A stretch of DNA of 64,000 bases from Agromyces sp. H17E-10. Lineage in GTDB: Bacteria; Actinomycetota; Actinomycetes; Actinomycetales; Microbacteriaceae. Position numbers and translations under genes: made by a program. The DNA lies in assembly GCF_022919715.1 (NCBI RefSeq), contig NZ_CP095042.1:3100001-3164000 (forward strand), given 5' to 3'. Below, piece by piece: positions 1 through 11,537 of the stretch (the first letter of the stretch is position 1; every line of letters begins with the position of its first letter). The notes under the pieces are model-generated. The model saw only the letters and a program-made list of their open reading frames with translations, made no database searches and was not told where the DNA came from.

Positions 1-1
1 G

Positions 2-2218
2 ACGACGAACCCCGACGAGAAGTGCCGTCCCGACGGGCTCTACCAGACCCCGGGCGTCAACGTGCCCTACTGCACGGTCTACGACGAGCAGGGCCGCGAG
101 AAGCTGCCCAACGGGCTCGAGCACCGCGTCATCGGCTACTTCACGAACTGGCGCACGGGCCAGAACGGCCAGCCGCGGTACCTCGCGAGCGACATCCCGT
201 GGACGAAGCTCAGCCACATCAACTACGCCTTCGCCCACATCGACGGGCAGGGCAAGGTCTCGGTCAACCAGGACGTCGCGGGCAACGCCTCCACGAAGAT
301 GACCTGGCCCGGCGTCGCCGGCGCCGAGATGGACCCGACGCTGCCGTACCAGGGGCACTTCAACCTGCTCACGAAGTACAAGAAGCAGAACCCCGGCGTG
401 AAGGCGCTCGTCTCGGTCGGCGGCTGGGCCGAGACCGGCGGCCACTTCGACGCCGACGGCAACCGCGTCGCCGACGGCGGCTTCTACGCGCTCACCGACT
501 CGCAGGCGAAGATCGACGCGTTCGCGGACTCGGCGGTGCAGTTCATCCGCACCTACGGCTTCGACGGCGTCGACATCGACTACGAGTACGCCAACTCGAA
601 CGGCAAGGCCGGCAGTCCCGACGACTTCTCGTTCTCGGAGCCGCGTCGCGCGAAGCTCTGGGCCGGCTACGAGTCGCTCATGAAGACACTGCGCGAGAAG
701 CTCGACCGGGCCGGCGCCGCCGACGGCGAGCACTACCTGCTCACGGTCGCAGCACCCGCCTCGGGGTGGCTCCTCCGCGGTGCCGAGATGTACCAGGTGA
801 CCCCGTACCTCGACTACGTCAACATCATGAGCTACGACCTGCACGGCTCGTGGAACGACTACGTCGGCGGCAACGGCCCGCTCTTCGACGACGGCAAGGA
901 CCCCGAGCTCGCGGCGGGCGGCGTCTACGGCGCCTACAACGGCATCGGGTACCTCAACACCGACTGGGCGTACCACTACTTCCGCGGGGCGATGCAGCCC
1001 GGCCGCATCAACGTCGGCGTGCCGTTCTACACCCGCGGCTGGGACGGTGTGCAGGGCGGGACGAACGGGCTCTACGGCAAGGCGCCGCTGCCCGACCAGA
1101 CGAAGTGCCCGCCCGGCACGGGCCCGACCCTCGGCGGCACCTCGAAGTGCGGCAACGGCGCGGTCGGCATCAACAACCTGTGGCACGACCTCGACAAGAC
1201 CGGGGCCGAGGTGGGCGCGGGCGCCAACCCGATCTGGCACGTCCTCAACCTGCAGAAGGGCGTCGTCGGCGACTACACGGCGTCGTACGGCGCTCCGACG
1301 ACGATCGCCGGCTCGTACACGCACCACTTCGACTCGGTGACGAAGACCGAGTGGTGGTGGAACGACCAGACCAAGACGTTCCTCTCGGGTGACGCCGACC
1401 AGGCGATCGGCGCGAAGGCCGACTACATCGCCCAGAACGGCATCGGCGGCGCCATGATCTGGGAGCTCGCGGGCGACTACTCGTACAACACCCAGAAGGG
1501 CCAGTACCAGATGGGCTCGACCCTCGTCTCGCTGCTGCACGACCGCCTCGCCGCGTCGCAGCCGTACGACGCGGCCAAGGCCAACGTCGCGATGCCCGCG
1601 AAGGCGATCGACCTGCAGGTCAAGTACTCGGAGTTCGCCCTCGGCGACAACAACTACCCGATCAACCCCAAGGTGACGTTCACGAACAACTCGAAGACCG
1701 CGATCCCCGCCGGATCGACGATCACGTTCGACACCGCGACGAGCGACACCGGGGCGATGGGCGAGCAGAACGGGTGGGGCATCACGAAGGTCTCGAGCGA
1801 CCACACCGGGTCGAACGTGGGTGGCCTGAAGGGCGACTTCCACACGTACACGATCAAGGTGCCCTCGGGCGGCATCCCCGCCGGCGGCAGCGTCTTCACG
1901 AAGCTCAGCTGGCGCCTGCCCATGGCCGAGCTCTCGAACCTGCGCGTGAAGATCGGCACCGAGACGTACGCGGCGCTCTACGACCTGCCCCGTGGGGCGA
2001 GCGTCGTCGAGCCCGGCGGCGGCTCGGGCGGCGGCACCGGCGGCGGCACGGGCGGCGGTGGCACGGGCACGTGCGATGCTGCCGCCTGGAGCGCGAGCTC
2101 CGTGTATACGGGCGGCCAGCAGGTCAGCTACGGCGGTGCCGAGTACACGGCGAAGTGGTGGACGCAGGGTGAGACGCCCGGCAGCGCCGCGGTCTGGGGC
2201 GAAGCGCAGGCCTGCTGA
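2..2218 (+). CDS. Secreted GH18 chitinase, 5' end outside the window
   Basis: Endo-chitinase that cleaves beta-1,4-GlcNAc links through substrate-assisted catalysis. The frame is open from base 2, so the signal peptide and true start lie outside. The GH18 signature DGVDIDYE is visible, with catalytic Glu at 584-586, along with the MSYDLHG and GGAMIWEL strand motifs. After the barrel comes a beta-sandwich-like region (about 1600-2010), a Gly/Thr linker, and a C-terminal CBM5/12 with the AKWWTQG chitin-binding motif (about 2070-2215). A strong hairpin follows the stop. The next gene is a second, differently built chitinase, so the pair probably acts together on chitin outside the cell. Family assignment is secure; exo versus endo mode cannot be read. 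Confidence 0.95.
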   Translation, partial: TTNPDEKCRPDGLYQTPGVNVPYCTVYDEQGREKLPNGLEHRVIGYFTNWRTGQNGQPRYLASDIPWTKLSHINYAFAHIDGQGKVSVNQDVAGNASTKMTWPGVAGAEMDPTLPYQGHFNLLTKYKKQNPGVKALVSVGGWAETGGHFDADGNRVADGGFYALTDSQAKIDAFADSAVQFIRTYGFDGVDIDYEYANSNGKAGSPDDFSFSEPRRAKLWAGYESLMKTLREKLDRAGAADGEHYLLTVAAPASGWLLRGAEMYQVTPYLDYVNIMSYDLHGSWNDYVGGNGPLFDDGKDPELAAGGVYGAYNGIGYLNTDWAYHYFRGAMQPGRINVGVPFYTRGWDGVQGGTNGLYGKAPLPDQTKCPPGTGPTLGGTSKCGNGAVGINNLWHDLDKTGAEVGAGANPIWHVLNLQKGVVGDYTASYGAPTTIAGSYTHHFDSVTKTEWWWNDQTKTFLSGDADQAIGAKADYIAQNGIGGAMIWELAGDYSYNTQKGQYQMGSTLVSLLHDRLAASQPYDAAKANVAMPAKAIDLQVKYSEFALGDNNYPINPKVTFTNNSKTAIPAGSTITFDTATSDTGAMGEQNGWGITKVSSDHTGSNVGGLKGDFHTYTIKVPSGGIPAGGSVFTKLSWRLPMAELSNLRVKIGTETYAALYDLPRGASVVEPGGGSGGGTGGGTGGGGTGTCDAAAWSASSVYTGGQQVSYGGAEYTAKWWTQGETPGSAAVWGEAQAC

Positions 2219-2230
2219 TCGAATCGGATG

Positions 2231-2271
2231 CCACGGGCGGGGGTTCCGGCGAACGGAACTCCCGCCCGTGG
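2231..2271. terminator. Intrinsic terminator between the two chitinase genes
   Basis: An 18-bp stem with one G-T wobble closes a 5-nt GCGAA loop, starting 13 bases after the stop codon. There is no T-tract, as in the other terminators here. It argues that the two chitinases are separate transcription units. Confidence 0.8.
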
Positions 2272-2278
2272 GCGTGCC

Positions 2279-2292
2279 GGACTACGTAGTCC
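2279..2292. promoter_or_regulatory. Perfect 14-bp palindrome, candidate operator of the second chitinase
   Basis: GGACTACGTAGTCC reads identically on both strands and lies about 140 bp before the chitinase start, beyond the upstream terminator. Its size and place fit a homodimeric repressor site. Actinobacterial chitinase genes are commonly controlled by GntR-type sites (DasR), but this sequence is not the DasR consensus. Function is inferred. Confidence 0.4.
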
Positions 2293-2431
2293 TGCGTACC
2301 CGGTGCCGGCCCCGTCGCGGATCATGTGGATCGTGCGGACGCCGGGGTGCGGCATCCCTTCGTAGCTTTGGCCATGTCCAGTGGCGCGCCAGCGCCCGTT
2401 CCCCATCACACGAAGGACACCGAAGGACACC

Positions 2432-4279
<1,848 letters not shown>

Positions 4280-4285
4280 TCCGTC

Positions 4286-4326
4286 GGCCGGTCGAGTAGC
4301 GCGAAGCGCGTATCGCGGCCACCGGC
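4286..4326. repeat. Dispersed REP-like palindromic element, copy 1
   Basis: An imperfect palindrome around GTCGAGTAGCGCGAAGCGCG flanked by GCCGGT/ACCGGC arms, 7 bases after the chitinase stop. A close relative lies at 30353-30397 just after carD. Shared place (3' of a stop codon), orientation and foldback form mark it as a short interspersed genomic repeat. Confidence 0.6.
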
Positions 4327-4340
4327 ACACCCCGTGACGG

Positions 4341-4381
4341 CGGATGCCTCGGAGCGAGCGGAACTCGCTCCGAGGCATCCG
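4341..4381. terminator. Intrinsic terminator after the second chitinase
   Basis: Perfect 18-bp stem (CGGATGCCTCGGAGCGAG and its complement) with a 5-nt CGGAA loop. It separates the chitinase unit from the LuxR-type gene. Confidence 0.85.
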
Positions 4382-4445
4382 CCTCGTGGTGAGAGCCTCG
4401 CCGATCGCCCTTGCCGGGCGCCGCCCACGCGCCGATACTGGCACC

Positions 4446-6059
4446 ATGACGATCAGGGATGCCCCGGTCGTCGACTGGACCGGCAGATTCGACGGATTCG
4501 CCGCCGCCGAGGCGAGCCTCGACGCGGGCGAACTCGACGAGTTCGGCCAGGCGGCGTGGTTCGTCGGCCGCGACGAGGTGTCGGAGCGGGCCTGGGAGCG
4601 GGCGCACCTGCGCTACCTCGACGACGGCGATCTGGCCGCCGCGGTGCGCTGCGCGTTCTGGCTCGGCTTCACCCTGGGCGAGCACGGCCAGTTCGTCAAG
4701 GCGAACACGTGGATGGCGCGGCTCTTCGAGCTCTGCGCGCGCGGCGCGGGCGACCCGCGCATCGAGGCGTTCGAGGCCGTGCTGCGCGCGCACGCGACCT
4801 TCGCGGAGGGCCGGGTGGCCGCCTCCGAGCCCCTGTACCGTCATGCGGCCGAGCTGGCCGACGCCGCGGGTGACGGCGACCTCGACACGCTCGCGACGAT
4901 GGGGCGAGGCCGCGCCCTCATGGTGCTCGGGCGCTTCGAGGAGGGCGTCGCCGCCCTCGACCGGGTGATGCTCCTCATCGGCACCGGGCGCGTCAGCGAC
5001 CGGGCCGCCGGCCCCGCGTACTGCGCCGTCATCGCGAGCCTGCTCGCGCGGGGCGACCTCGAGCGCGCCCGCACGTGGACGCGCGAGCTCGGCGACTGGT
5101 GCGACGCCCAGCGGGGGCTCGAGCCGTTCCGCGGCGAGTGCACCCTGCACCGGGCGACCGTGATGCAGATCGGGGGAGAGTGGGACGCGGCCGCACGCGC
5201 CGCCGACCACGTGCGCGCCACCGAGACGCGCACCGACACGCTCGCCAACGCCTGGTACCGCCTCGCCGAGCTGCGCCGGGTGACCGGGAGGGTTGCCGAG
5301 GCGGGCGACGCGTACCGCGAGGCGGCGCGGCTCGGGCGAGAGGTGCACCCGGGCCTGGCGCTCCTGCACCGCGACGCCGGCGAGCTCGACACGGCCTGGC
5401 GCGGACTCGAACGCGCCCGCTCGGCCGTGAACGACCCCGCGACGCGGGCCGAGCTGCTCGCCGCATCGGTGGATGTCGCGATCGACCGACAGCGGATCGA
5501 CGACGCCGAGGCCGCCGCCGCGGAGCTCGCGACCTGGGCGGACGCGTTCGGCGACGTGGTGTACCTGCGGGCACTCTCCGCGCGCGCGGCCGGCGAGGTC
5601 GCCGTCGCGCAGGGGCGTGCTGCGGAGGCCGCCTCGCGCCTCCGCACCGCGTGGATGCTGTGGCGACGGCTCGACGCCCCGTACGACGCGGCCCTCACCC
5701 GGGTGCTGATCGGTTGCGCCGCCCGACGGGCCGGCGACGAAGAGGGCGCGCAGCTCGAGTTCGACGCGGCCCGCAGCGTCCTCGAGGCGCTGGGCGCCGT
5801 ACCCGACCTCGCGCGCCTCGAGCGGGTGGCGGCGCCATCGGGACCCGACGGTCCCGCCGCCGGGCTCAGCCGCCGCGAGCGGGAGGTGCTCGGACTCGTC
5901 GCCCGGGGCTGGTCGAACCGCCAGATCGCCGAGCAGCTGTTCCTCAGCGAGCGGACGGTGGCGCGACACGTCGGCAGCATCCTCGCCAAGCTCGGCGTGC
6001 CCAGCCGCTCGGCGGCGACCGCCTACGCCTACGCGAACGGGCTCGCACCGTCGGCGTGA
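4446..6059 (+). CDS. Large LuxR-family transcriptional regulator with TPR-like N-terminal region
   Basis: 537 residues. The C-terminal 65 residues form a LuxR/NarL helix-turn-helix ([20 protein letters not shown], then [16 protein letters not shown]). The preceding roughly 450 residues are Ala/Arg/Leu/Glu-rich helical hairpins resembling TPR repeats; no receiver domain and no P-loop are seen, so it is neither a response regulator nor a full MalT/LAL protein. The ATG at 4446 has GATACT exactly six bases upstream, giving a leaderless start. The signal and targets are unknown; the next gene, a flavin oxidoreductase 144 bases on, is a possible target by proximity only. Confidence 0.85.
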   Translation: MTIRDAPVVDWTGRFDGFAAAEASLDAGELDEFGQAAWFVGRDEVSERAWERAHLRYLDDGDLAAAVRCAFWLGFTLGEHGQFVKANTWMARLFELCARGAGDPRIEAFEAVLRAHATFAEGRVAASEPLYRHAAELADAAGDGDLDTLATMGRGRALMVLGRFEEGVAALDRVMLLIGTGRVSDRAAGPAYCAVIASLLARGDLERARTWTRELGDWCDAQRGLEPFRGECTLHRATVMQIGGEWDAAARAADHVRATETRTDTLANAWYRLAELRRVTGRVAEAGDAYREAARLGREVHPGLALLHRDAGELDTAWRGLERARSAVNDPATRAELLAASVDVAIDRQRIDDAEAAAAELATWADAFGDVVYLRALSARAAGEVAVAQGRAAEAASRLRTAWMLWRRLDAPYDAALTRVLIGCAARRAGDEEGAQLEFDAARSVLEALGAVPDLARLERVAAPSGPDGPAAGLSRREREVLGLVARGWSNRQIAEQLFLSERTVARHVGSILAKLGVPSRSAATAYAYANGLAPSA

Positions 6060-6136
6060 CCCGTGGTGCCCCGCCGTGACCCGCGGCCCCCCCGTAGTGT
6101 CCCGCGGCCCCCATCGGTGACCCGCGGCCCCTGCCG
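6056..6136. repeat. Four degenerate tandem copies of a ~20-bp unit
   Basis: Units beginning GTGACCCGTGG, GTGACCCGCGG, GTGTCCCGCGG and GTGACCCGCGG start at 6056, 6076, 6097 and 6117. The first one overlaps the LuxR-type stop codon. They fill most of the gap before the monooxygenase gene. Confidence 0.7.
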
Positions 6137-6203
6137 AATTGGTCATTTCTGCCGATTCGCCGCGCACCCCGCCGGCCTACCGTGTGCGAAAAGGGAGGCC
6201 ATC

Positions 6204-7298
6204 ATGTCGATCTCGACCCTGGACCTGGCGATCATCGGAGCGGGCGCCGCCGGTCTGTACTGCGCGCACTTCGCCTCGGGGCGCACGAGCGCCTACGAGG
6301 TCTTCGACGAGCACGACCGCGTAGGCGACTCGTGGCGGGAGCGGTACCGCTCGCTGCGGCTGTTCACCCCACGGCGCTGGACGAGCCTGCCGGGGCTCCG
6401 CATCGACATCGGGCGATTCGCGTATCCGACGGCGACCCAGCTCGCCGACTACCTCGAGCGGTACGCCGCCGCCTTCGCGATGCCCGTCCGCACCGGCACC
6501 CGCGTCGAGCGCCTCTCGCGAGAGCCCGACGGGCGCTTCCGGCTCGACCTGTCGACCGGCGACGAGACGTTCGCCGAACGGGTCGTCGTGACCGCGGGCG
6601 CGCACCGCCGCCCGGTCACCCCCGAGATGGCCGGACGGCTCGACCCCCGCATCCGGCAGCTGCACTCGCTCGACTACCGCGGCCCGGAGGACCTCGCCCC
6701 GGGCCCCGTGCTCGTCGTCGGCGCGGCCAACTCGGGCACCGACGTCGCGCTCGAGGCCGCGGCATCCGGGCACGACACGGTGCTGGCCGGCCGTCACCCG
6801 GGGCAGGTCCCAGCGCACATCGACAACCCGATCGGCAATCTCATGTCGGAGATCTTCATCCGCCGGTTGCGCAACACCACCATCGACACCGAACGCGGTC
6901 GCCGCTGGCTCGAGGAGCACCGCGGCCACGGCGTGAACCTCGTGCGCAACCACGTGGCCGACCTCGTGCGGGCCGGCGCACGACAGGTCGGTCGGGTCGT
7001 CGGCGAACGCGGCGGCAAGCCCGTGCTCGATGACGGTGAGGTGTTGGATGCGGCCACCGTCGTCTGGTGCACGGGCTCGGTGCCGGACCACGCGTGGATC
7101 GACATCCCCGCGGCGTTCGCGCCCGACGGCGTCGTGCAGCACCGGCGCGGGCTCGTCGACGCGGTGCCGGGACTCGCGTTCGTCGGGCTGCCGTTCCTCT
7201 ACTCGGTCGCGTCGCCCACGCTCATGGGCATGGGCAGGGACGCCGAGCACGTCGTCACGCAGCTGCTCGCGCAGCGGCCGGCGCTGACGGCCGTGTGA
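6204..7298 (+). CDS. FAD-dependent NAD(P)H oxidoreductase, flavin monooxygenase (CzcO/YUCCA-like)
   Basis: 364-residue two-dinucleotide-binding flavoprotein. FAD site IIGAGAAGLY is at the N-terminus; a second Rossmann motif, VVGAANSGTDVALE, lies mid-protein, and a C-terminal segment VPGLAFVGLPF belongs to the FAD fold. This layout is that of single-component flavin monooxygenases (COG2072). The ATG at 6204 has AAGGGAGG five bases upstream. Substrate is not readable. The gene runs alone, convergent with pstB with only 15 bases between stops, so read-through between them is possible. Confidence 0.85.
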   Translation: MSISTLDLAIIGAGAAGLYCAHFASGRTSAYEVFDEHDRVGDSWRERYRSLRLFTPRRWTSLPGLRIDIGRFAYPTATQLADYLERYAAAFAMPVRTGTRVERLSREPDGRFRLDLSTGDETFAERVVVTAGAHRRPVTPEMAGRLDPRIRQLHSLDYRGPEDLAPGPVLVVGAANSGTDVALEAAASGHDTVLAGRHPGQVPAHIDNPIGNLMSEIFIRRLRNTTIDTERGRRWLEEHRGHGVNLVRNHVADLVRAGARQVGRVVGERGGKPVLDDGEVLDAATVVWCTGSVPDHAWIDIPAAFAPDGVVQHRRGLVDAVPGLAFVGLPFLYSVASPTLMGMGRDAEHVVTQLLAQRPALTAV

Positions 7299-7313
7299 CC
7301 GCCGGAGAGGAGC

Positions 7314-8093
7314 TCAGCCGAACCGGCCCGACACGTAGTCCTCGGTGGCCTGCACCTGGGGGTTCGAGAAGATCGTCGTGGTGTCGGAGTACTCGATGAG
7401 CTTGCCCGGCTGGCCCGTGCCCGCGATGTTGAAGAACGCGGTCTTGTCGCTCACCCGCGACGCCTGCTGCATGTTGTGGGTCACGATCACGATCGTGTAC
7501 TGCTGCTTGAGCTCCTCGATGAGGTCCTCGATCGCGAGCGTCGAGATCGGGTCGAGCGCCGAGCACGGCTCGTCCATGAGGATCACCTCGGGCGAGACCG
7601 CGATCGCGCGGGCGATGCAGAGACGCTGCTGCTGGCCGCCCGAGAGCCCCGAGCCGGGCTTGTCGAGGCGGTCCTTCACCTCGTTCCAGAGGTTCGCGCC
7701 GCGCAGCGACCGCTCGACGAGATCGTCGGCGTCGGACCTCGCGATGCGGGTGTTGTTGAGCCGCACGCCGGCGAGCACGTTCTCCTTGATCGACATCGTC
7801 GGGAACGGGTTCGGGCGCTGGAAGACCATGCCGACCTGTCGCCGCACGAGCACCGGGTCGACGCCGGGGCCGTAGAGGTCGTTGCCGTCGACGAGCACCT
7901 TGCCCTCGACGCGCGCGCCGGGGATCACCTCGTGCATGCGGTTCAGGGTGCGGAGGAACGTCGACTTGCCGCAGCCCGACGGGCCGATGAACGCCGTCAC
8001 CGTGCGGGGCTCGATCTCGAGCGTGATGCCCTCGACGGCGCGGAAGTTGCCGTAGTAGACGTTGAGGTCCTCGACCTCGATGCGCTTGGACAC
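7314..8093 (-). CDS. pstB: Phosphate ABC transporter ATP-binding protein PstB
   Basis: 259-residue ATPase that powers high-affinity phosphate import. Walker [10 protein letters not shown], signature LSGGQQQRL, Walker B VILMDEP followed by CSALDPIST, and the switch His in VTHNMQQA are all present; the length is that of PstB. The GTG start at 8093 begins [15 protein letters not shown], the usual PstB N-terminus. It is the last gene of pstSCAB, 44 bases after pstA. Control is expected from the PHO box upstream of pstS. Confidence 0.97.
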   Translation of the reverse strand: MSKRIEVEDLNVYYGNFRAVEGITLEIEPRTVTAFIGPSGCGKSTFLRTLNRMHEVIPGARVEGKVLVDGNDLYGPGVDPVLVRRQVGMVFQRPNPFPTMSIKENVLAGVRLNNTRIARSDADDLVERSLRGANLWNEVKDRLDKPGSGLSGGQQQRLCIARAIAVSPEVILMDEPCSALDPISTLAIEDLIEELKQQYTIVIVTHNMQQASRVSDKTAFFNIAGTGQPGKLIEYSDTTTIFSNPQVQATEDYVSGRFG

Positions 8094-8137
8094 GGGTGCT
8101 GCTTCTCTCTGTGCGGGGTCGTTGCGGGTCCGGGCGC

Positions 8138-9244
8138 TCAGCGCCGGCCGGTCTTGGGCGAGAACGCCTTCGCGATGATGCGGGCGATGACGTTCAGCAG
8201 GGCGACGATGAGGATGAGCGTGAGCGCACCGGCCCAGGCCCGCTCGACGTACGCCTCGGGCGGGTTGCCCTGGTTCATGTACTGCGTGTAGACGAACACG
8301 GGCAGCGTCATCATGCGGTCGGCGAACAGGTTGTAGTTCATGCTCGTCGTGAAGCCCGCGATGATGAGCAGCGGGGCCGTCTCGCCGATGACGCGGGCGA
8401 CCGCGATCATGATGCCCGTGATGATGCCGGCGATCGAGGTGGGCAGCACGACCTTCAGGATCGTGAGCCACTTCGGCACGCCGAGGGCGTAGGAGGCCTC
8501 GCGCAGGTCGTTCGGCACGAGCTTCAGCATCTCCTCGCTCGAGCGCACGACCACGGGGATCATGAGCACCGACAGGGCGACTGCACCGCCGAAGCCCATG
8601 CGAACACCGGGGTCGTCGGTGATGAGCGCGAACAGGGCGAAGGCGAACAGGCCCGCGACGATCGAGGGGATGCCCGTCATGACGTCGACGAAGAACGTGA
8701 TCGCGTGCTTGAGCTTGCCCCGGCCGTACTCGACGAGGTAGATGGCCGTGAGCAGGCCGACGGGCACCGAGATGAGCGCGGCCATGCCCGTGATGAGCAG
8801 GGTGCCCATGATCGCGTGCAGGGCGCCGCCGCCCTCGCCGACGACGTTGCGCATCGACTGCGAGAAGAAGTCGAGGTCGAAGCGCGGCAGGCCGTTGACG
8901 ATGGTCGTGAAGGCGACCGAGATGAGCGGCAGCAGTGCGATCGTGAACGCCATGGCGACGAGCGCGGTGACGAACCGGTCGGTCGCCTTGCGCGCGCCCT
9001 CGACGAGACGGGAGATCAGCCAGATCGACGCCGTGTAGAGCAGGACGCCCCAGAACACCGCGCCCACGATGTCGAACATCGCGCCGCTCGTGACGGCGAC
9101 GAGCCCGAAGATCGCGCTCGTGACGGCGAGTGCTCCGGCGAGCACGTACAGCGAGGCGTACCGCGGCAGCTTGCCCGCGGTGAGCGAGTTGGAGATGCCG
9201 CTCTGCGCGACCGGCGCCTGCGGGGGAGTGGCGGTGATGCTCAT
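8138..9244 (-). CDS. pstA: Phosphate ABC transporter permease PstA
   Basis: 368-residue inner-membrane permease half. Six or more hydrophobic segments are visible, with the cytoplasmic EAA-type loop [20 protein letters not shown] that contacts PstB. The N-terminal ~70 residues contain extra hydrophobic stretches before the core, as in actinobacterial PstA. Its ATG overlaps the pstC stop by one base (TGATG), so translation is coupled and the two subunits should be made in equal amounts. Confidence 0.96.
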   Translation of the reverse strand: MSITATPPQAPVAQSGISNSLTAGKLPRYASLYVLAGALAVTSAIFGLVAVTSGAMFDIVGAVFWGVLLYTASIWLISRLVEGARKATDRFVTALVAMAFTIALLPLISVAFTTIVNGLPRFDLDFFSQSMRNVVGEGGGALHAIMGTLLITGMAALISVPVGLLTAIYLVEYGRGKLKHAITFFVDVMTGIPSIVAGLFAFALFALITDDPGVRMGFGGAVALSVLMIPVVVRSSEEMLKLVPNDLREASYALGVPKWLTILKVVLPTSIAGIITGIMIAVARVIGETAPLLIIAGFTTSMNYNLFADRMMTLPVFVYTQYMNQGNPPEAYVERAWAGALTLILIVALLNVIARIIAKAFSPKTGRR

Positions 9245-10185
9245 CAGTTGGCTCCCGAGAATTCCTTGCGGCGATCGACGATGTACCGGGCGATCATGTT
9301 GACGGCGAGCGTGATCGTGAAGAGCATGAGGCCCGTCGCGATGAGGATGTTGACCCCGATGTCGTGCGCCTCGGGGAAGTTGAGGGCGATGTTCGCGGCG
9401 ATCGTCGTCGGGTTCTGCGACTGCAGCACCGCGAAGCTGATGATCGCCGACGGCGAGAGCACCATGGCCACGACCATCGTCTCGCCGAGCGCGCGGCCGA
9501 GGCCGAGCATCGACGCGGAGATGATGCCCGGGCGGCCGAAGGGCAGCACCGCGAGCTTGATCATCTCCCAGCGGGTCGCGCCGAGCGCGAGCGCGGCCTC
9601 CTCGTGGAGCACGGGCGTCTGCAGGAAGATCTCGCGGCAGAGGGCGGTGACGATCGGCAGGATCATGACCGCCAGCACGATCGCGACGGTGAGGATCGTG
9701 CGGCCCGTGCCCGAGACGGGCGGGGCGAACAGCGGGAACCAGCCGAACCACTCGGTGAGCGTCGTGTAGAAGGGCTGCACCGCCGGGGCGAGCACCGTGA
9801 TGCCCCAGAGGCCGAAGACGACCGACGGCACGGCGGCCAGCAGGTCGATGATGTAGCCGAGGCCCTGCGCGAGCTTGCGGGGGGCGTAGTGCGAGATGAA
9901 CAGCGCGATGCCGATCGAGAGCGGCACGGCCATGATGAGGGCGAGCGCGGCGGCCCAGATCGTGCCGAACACGAGGGGGCCGACGTACTGCCAGAAGTTC
10001 TCGGCGGTGCCCTTGAACTCGTCGGAGACCGCGGTGAACGCGGGCAGCGACTGGGCGACGAGGAAGATCGCGACCGCTGCGAGGGTGACCAGGATGAGCA
10101 CGCCGGCCACGAGCGTGGCGGTCGAGAAGACGCGGTCGCCGGGGCGCTGCTTGGCGGTGATGGTGGATGCCTCGGGGGCCGTCAT
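9244..10185 (-). CDS. pstC: Phosphate ABC transporter permease PstC
   Basis: 313-residue permease half that pairs with PstA. The start [17 protein letters not shown] leads into the first membrane helix; the EAA loop [22 protein letters not shown] is present, as is the hallmark [10 protein letters not shown] region. It follows pstS after a 117-base gap holding a long hairpin, and overlaps pstA by one base. Confidence 0.96.
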   Translation of the reverse strand: MTAPEASTITAKQRPGDRVFSTATLVAGVLILVTLAAVAIFLVAQSLPAFTAVSDEFKGTAENFWQYVGPLVFGTIWAAALALIMAVPLSIGIALFISHYAPRKLAQGLGYIIDLLAAVPSVVFGLWGITVLAPAVQPFYTTLTEWFGWFPLFAPPVSGTGRTILTVAIVLAVMILPIVTALCREIFLQTPVLHEEAALALGATRWEMIKLAVLPFGRPGIISASMLGLGRALGETMVVAMVLSPSAIISFAVLQSQNPTTIAANIALNFPEAHDIGVNILIATGLMLFTITLAVNMIARYIVDRRKEFSGAN

Positions 10186-10244
10186 GGGGGCGGGTCTTCC
10201 TGGTTCGTGCGAATGGGGTGTGCGCGGGGCGGACCCGGCACCGG

Positions 10245-10296
10245 GCCTGCCCGACCCGATCGGATCCCGCGTTCGGGACGATCGGGCCGGGCAGGC
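10245..10296. promoter_or_regulatory. Long hairpin in the pstS-pstC gap
   Basis: An outer 18-bp stem with one mismatch (10245-10262 with 10279-10296) encloses an inner 5-bp stem TCCCG/CGGGA. On the minus strand it lies just after the pstS stop. Such intercistronic hairpins are usually partial terminators or 3' mRNA shields, which would leave more binding protein than permease. Confidence 0.65.
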
Positions 10297-10302
10297 GACG
10301 GA

Positions 10303-11397
10303 TTACTTGACGGACTCGAGCGCGGCCGAGACCTGGTCGCTGAGCTCGGTCGACAGCGGGGCCGAGCCGGCCTGCTCGGCGGCCACCGACTGGCCCTCCT
10401 CGCTCGCCATGTAGCCCACGTAGGACTTCACGAGCTCGCCCTGGGCGGCGTCGGCGTACTCCTGGCAGACGATCGCGTAGCTCACGAGCACGAGCGGGTA
10501 GTGGCTCGGGTCGGTCGTCGTGCGGTCGAGGGCGATGGCGAGGTCGTTGGCCTCGCGGCCCTCGACGAGCGGCGACTCCGCGACGACCGCGGCGGCCGCC
10601 TCGGGGGTGTAGCCCACGAACTCGTCGCCGACCTTGATCTTCGCGACGCCGAGGTCGCCGGCCTTCGACGCGTCGGCGTAGCCGATCGTGTTCACGCCGT
10701 TGGTGACGGCGTCGACGACGCCCGAGGTGCCCTGGGCGCCCTCACCGGTCTGGTACGGGAAGGTGTCGCTCGGCTCCTCGGCCCACACGTCGCCGGCGGT
10801 CTGGTTGAGGTAGTCGGCGAAGTTCTTCGTGGTGCCCGAGTCGTCGGAGCGGTGCACGGCGGTGATGTTCGCGTCGGGGAGCTTCGCACCCTCGTTGAGC
10901 GCGGCGATCGCCGGGTCGTTCCACTTGGTGATGTCGCCCTTGAAGATCTTCGCGAGCGTCGCCGAGTCGAGGTTGAGCTCGTCGACGCCGTCGACGTTGA
11001 AGACGACCGCGATGGGCGAGATGTAGACGGGAAGGTCGATGGCCTTCGTGTCGGGGGCGCACGCGGCGAACTCGCCCGCGAGCTCCTCGTCCTTCAGGAA
11101 GGAGTCGCTGCCCGCGAAGTCGACCCCGCCGGCGATGAAGGCCTCGCGGCCCGCACCCGAGCCCGAGGGGTCGTAGTTGATGGTGACGTCGGGGTTGGCC
11201 GTCTGGAACGCGGCGACCCACGCCTCCTGGGCCGAGCCCTGCGACGAGGCGCCGGCCGCGTCGATCGTGCCGGAGAGGCTCGAGCCGGTCTCTTCGGGGG
11301 TGGCGCTGCCACCGCCTTCGTTGGCTGCGCAGGAGCTGAGCGCGAGCGCCGCGGTGACGGCGACGACGGCGGGCACGCCGAAACGCTTGAGGTTCAC
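10303..11397 (-). CDS. pstS: Phosphate-binding lipoprotein PstS
   Basis: 364-residue solute-binding protein anchored to the outer face of the membrane. The signal peptide ends in lipobox LSSC (Cys23), followed by a Gly/Ser spacer. Phosphate-binding motifs of the PstS family are visible: AGASSQ, YDPSGSGAGRE, GSDSFL and HRSDDSGTTKNFADYL. It is the first gene of the pst operon. GTTCACC direct repeats (PHO box) lie 91-112 bases upstream of its start. Confidence 0.97.
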   Translation of the reverse strand: MNLKRFGVPAVVAVTAALALSSCAANEGGGSATPEETGSSLSGTIDAAGASSQGSAQEAWVAAFQTANPDVTINYDPSGSGAGREAFIAGGVDFAGSDSFLKDEELAGEFAACAPDTKAIDLPVYISPIAVVFNVDGVDELNLDSATLAKIFKGDITKWNDPAIAALNEGAKLPDANITAVHRSDDSGTTKNFADYLNQTAGDVWAEEPSDTFPYQTGEGAQGTSGVVDAVTNGVNTIGYADASKAGDLGVAKIKVGDEFVGYTPEAAAAVVAESPLVEGREANDLAIALDRTTTDPSHYPLVLVSYAIVCQEYADAAQGELVKSYVGYMASEEGQSVAAEQAGSAPLSTELSDQVSAALESVK

Positions 11398-11487
11398 GTG
11401 AAGTCCCTTCCGGGGTTCGATTGCAGGGTGTGGGTCGGTGCCGACCCGCCTGCGACGCTAATCAGCGCGCCTTACGAGCTTCCGCCA

Positions 11488-11509
11488 CGTCGGTGAACGG
11501 GAGGTGAAC
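11488..11509 (-). promoter_or_regulatory. PHO box (two 11-bp direct repeats) upstream of pstS
   Basis: On the minus strand GTTCACCTCCC is followed without gap by GTTCACCGACG. This matches the known actinobacterial PHO-box pattern of 11-bp repeat units with a GTTCACC core, bound by PhoP in Streptomyces and RegX3 in mycobacteria. Here RegX3 (28005-28685) is the likely binder. Confidence 0.8.
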
Positions 11510-11537
11510 GGATGCTGGCGCGTGATTCCGCGGGACT

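Noticed and set aside
2381..2431. Upstream start for the second chitinase
   Set aside because: It would put 17 polar residues before a clear signal peptide and lacks the AAGGA site found at 2432.
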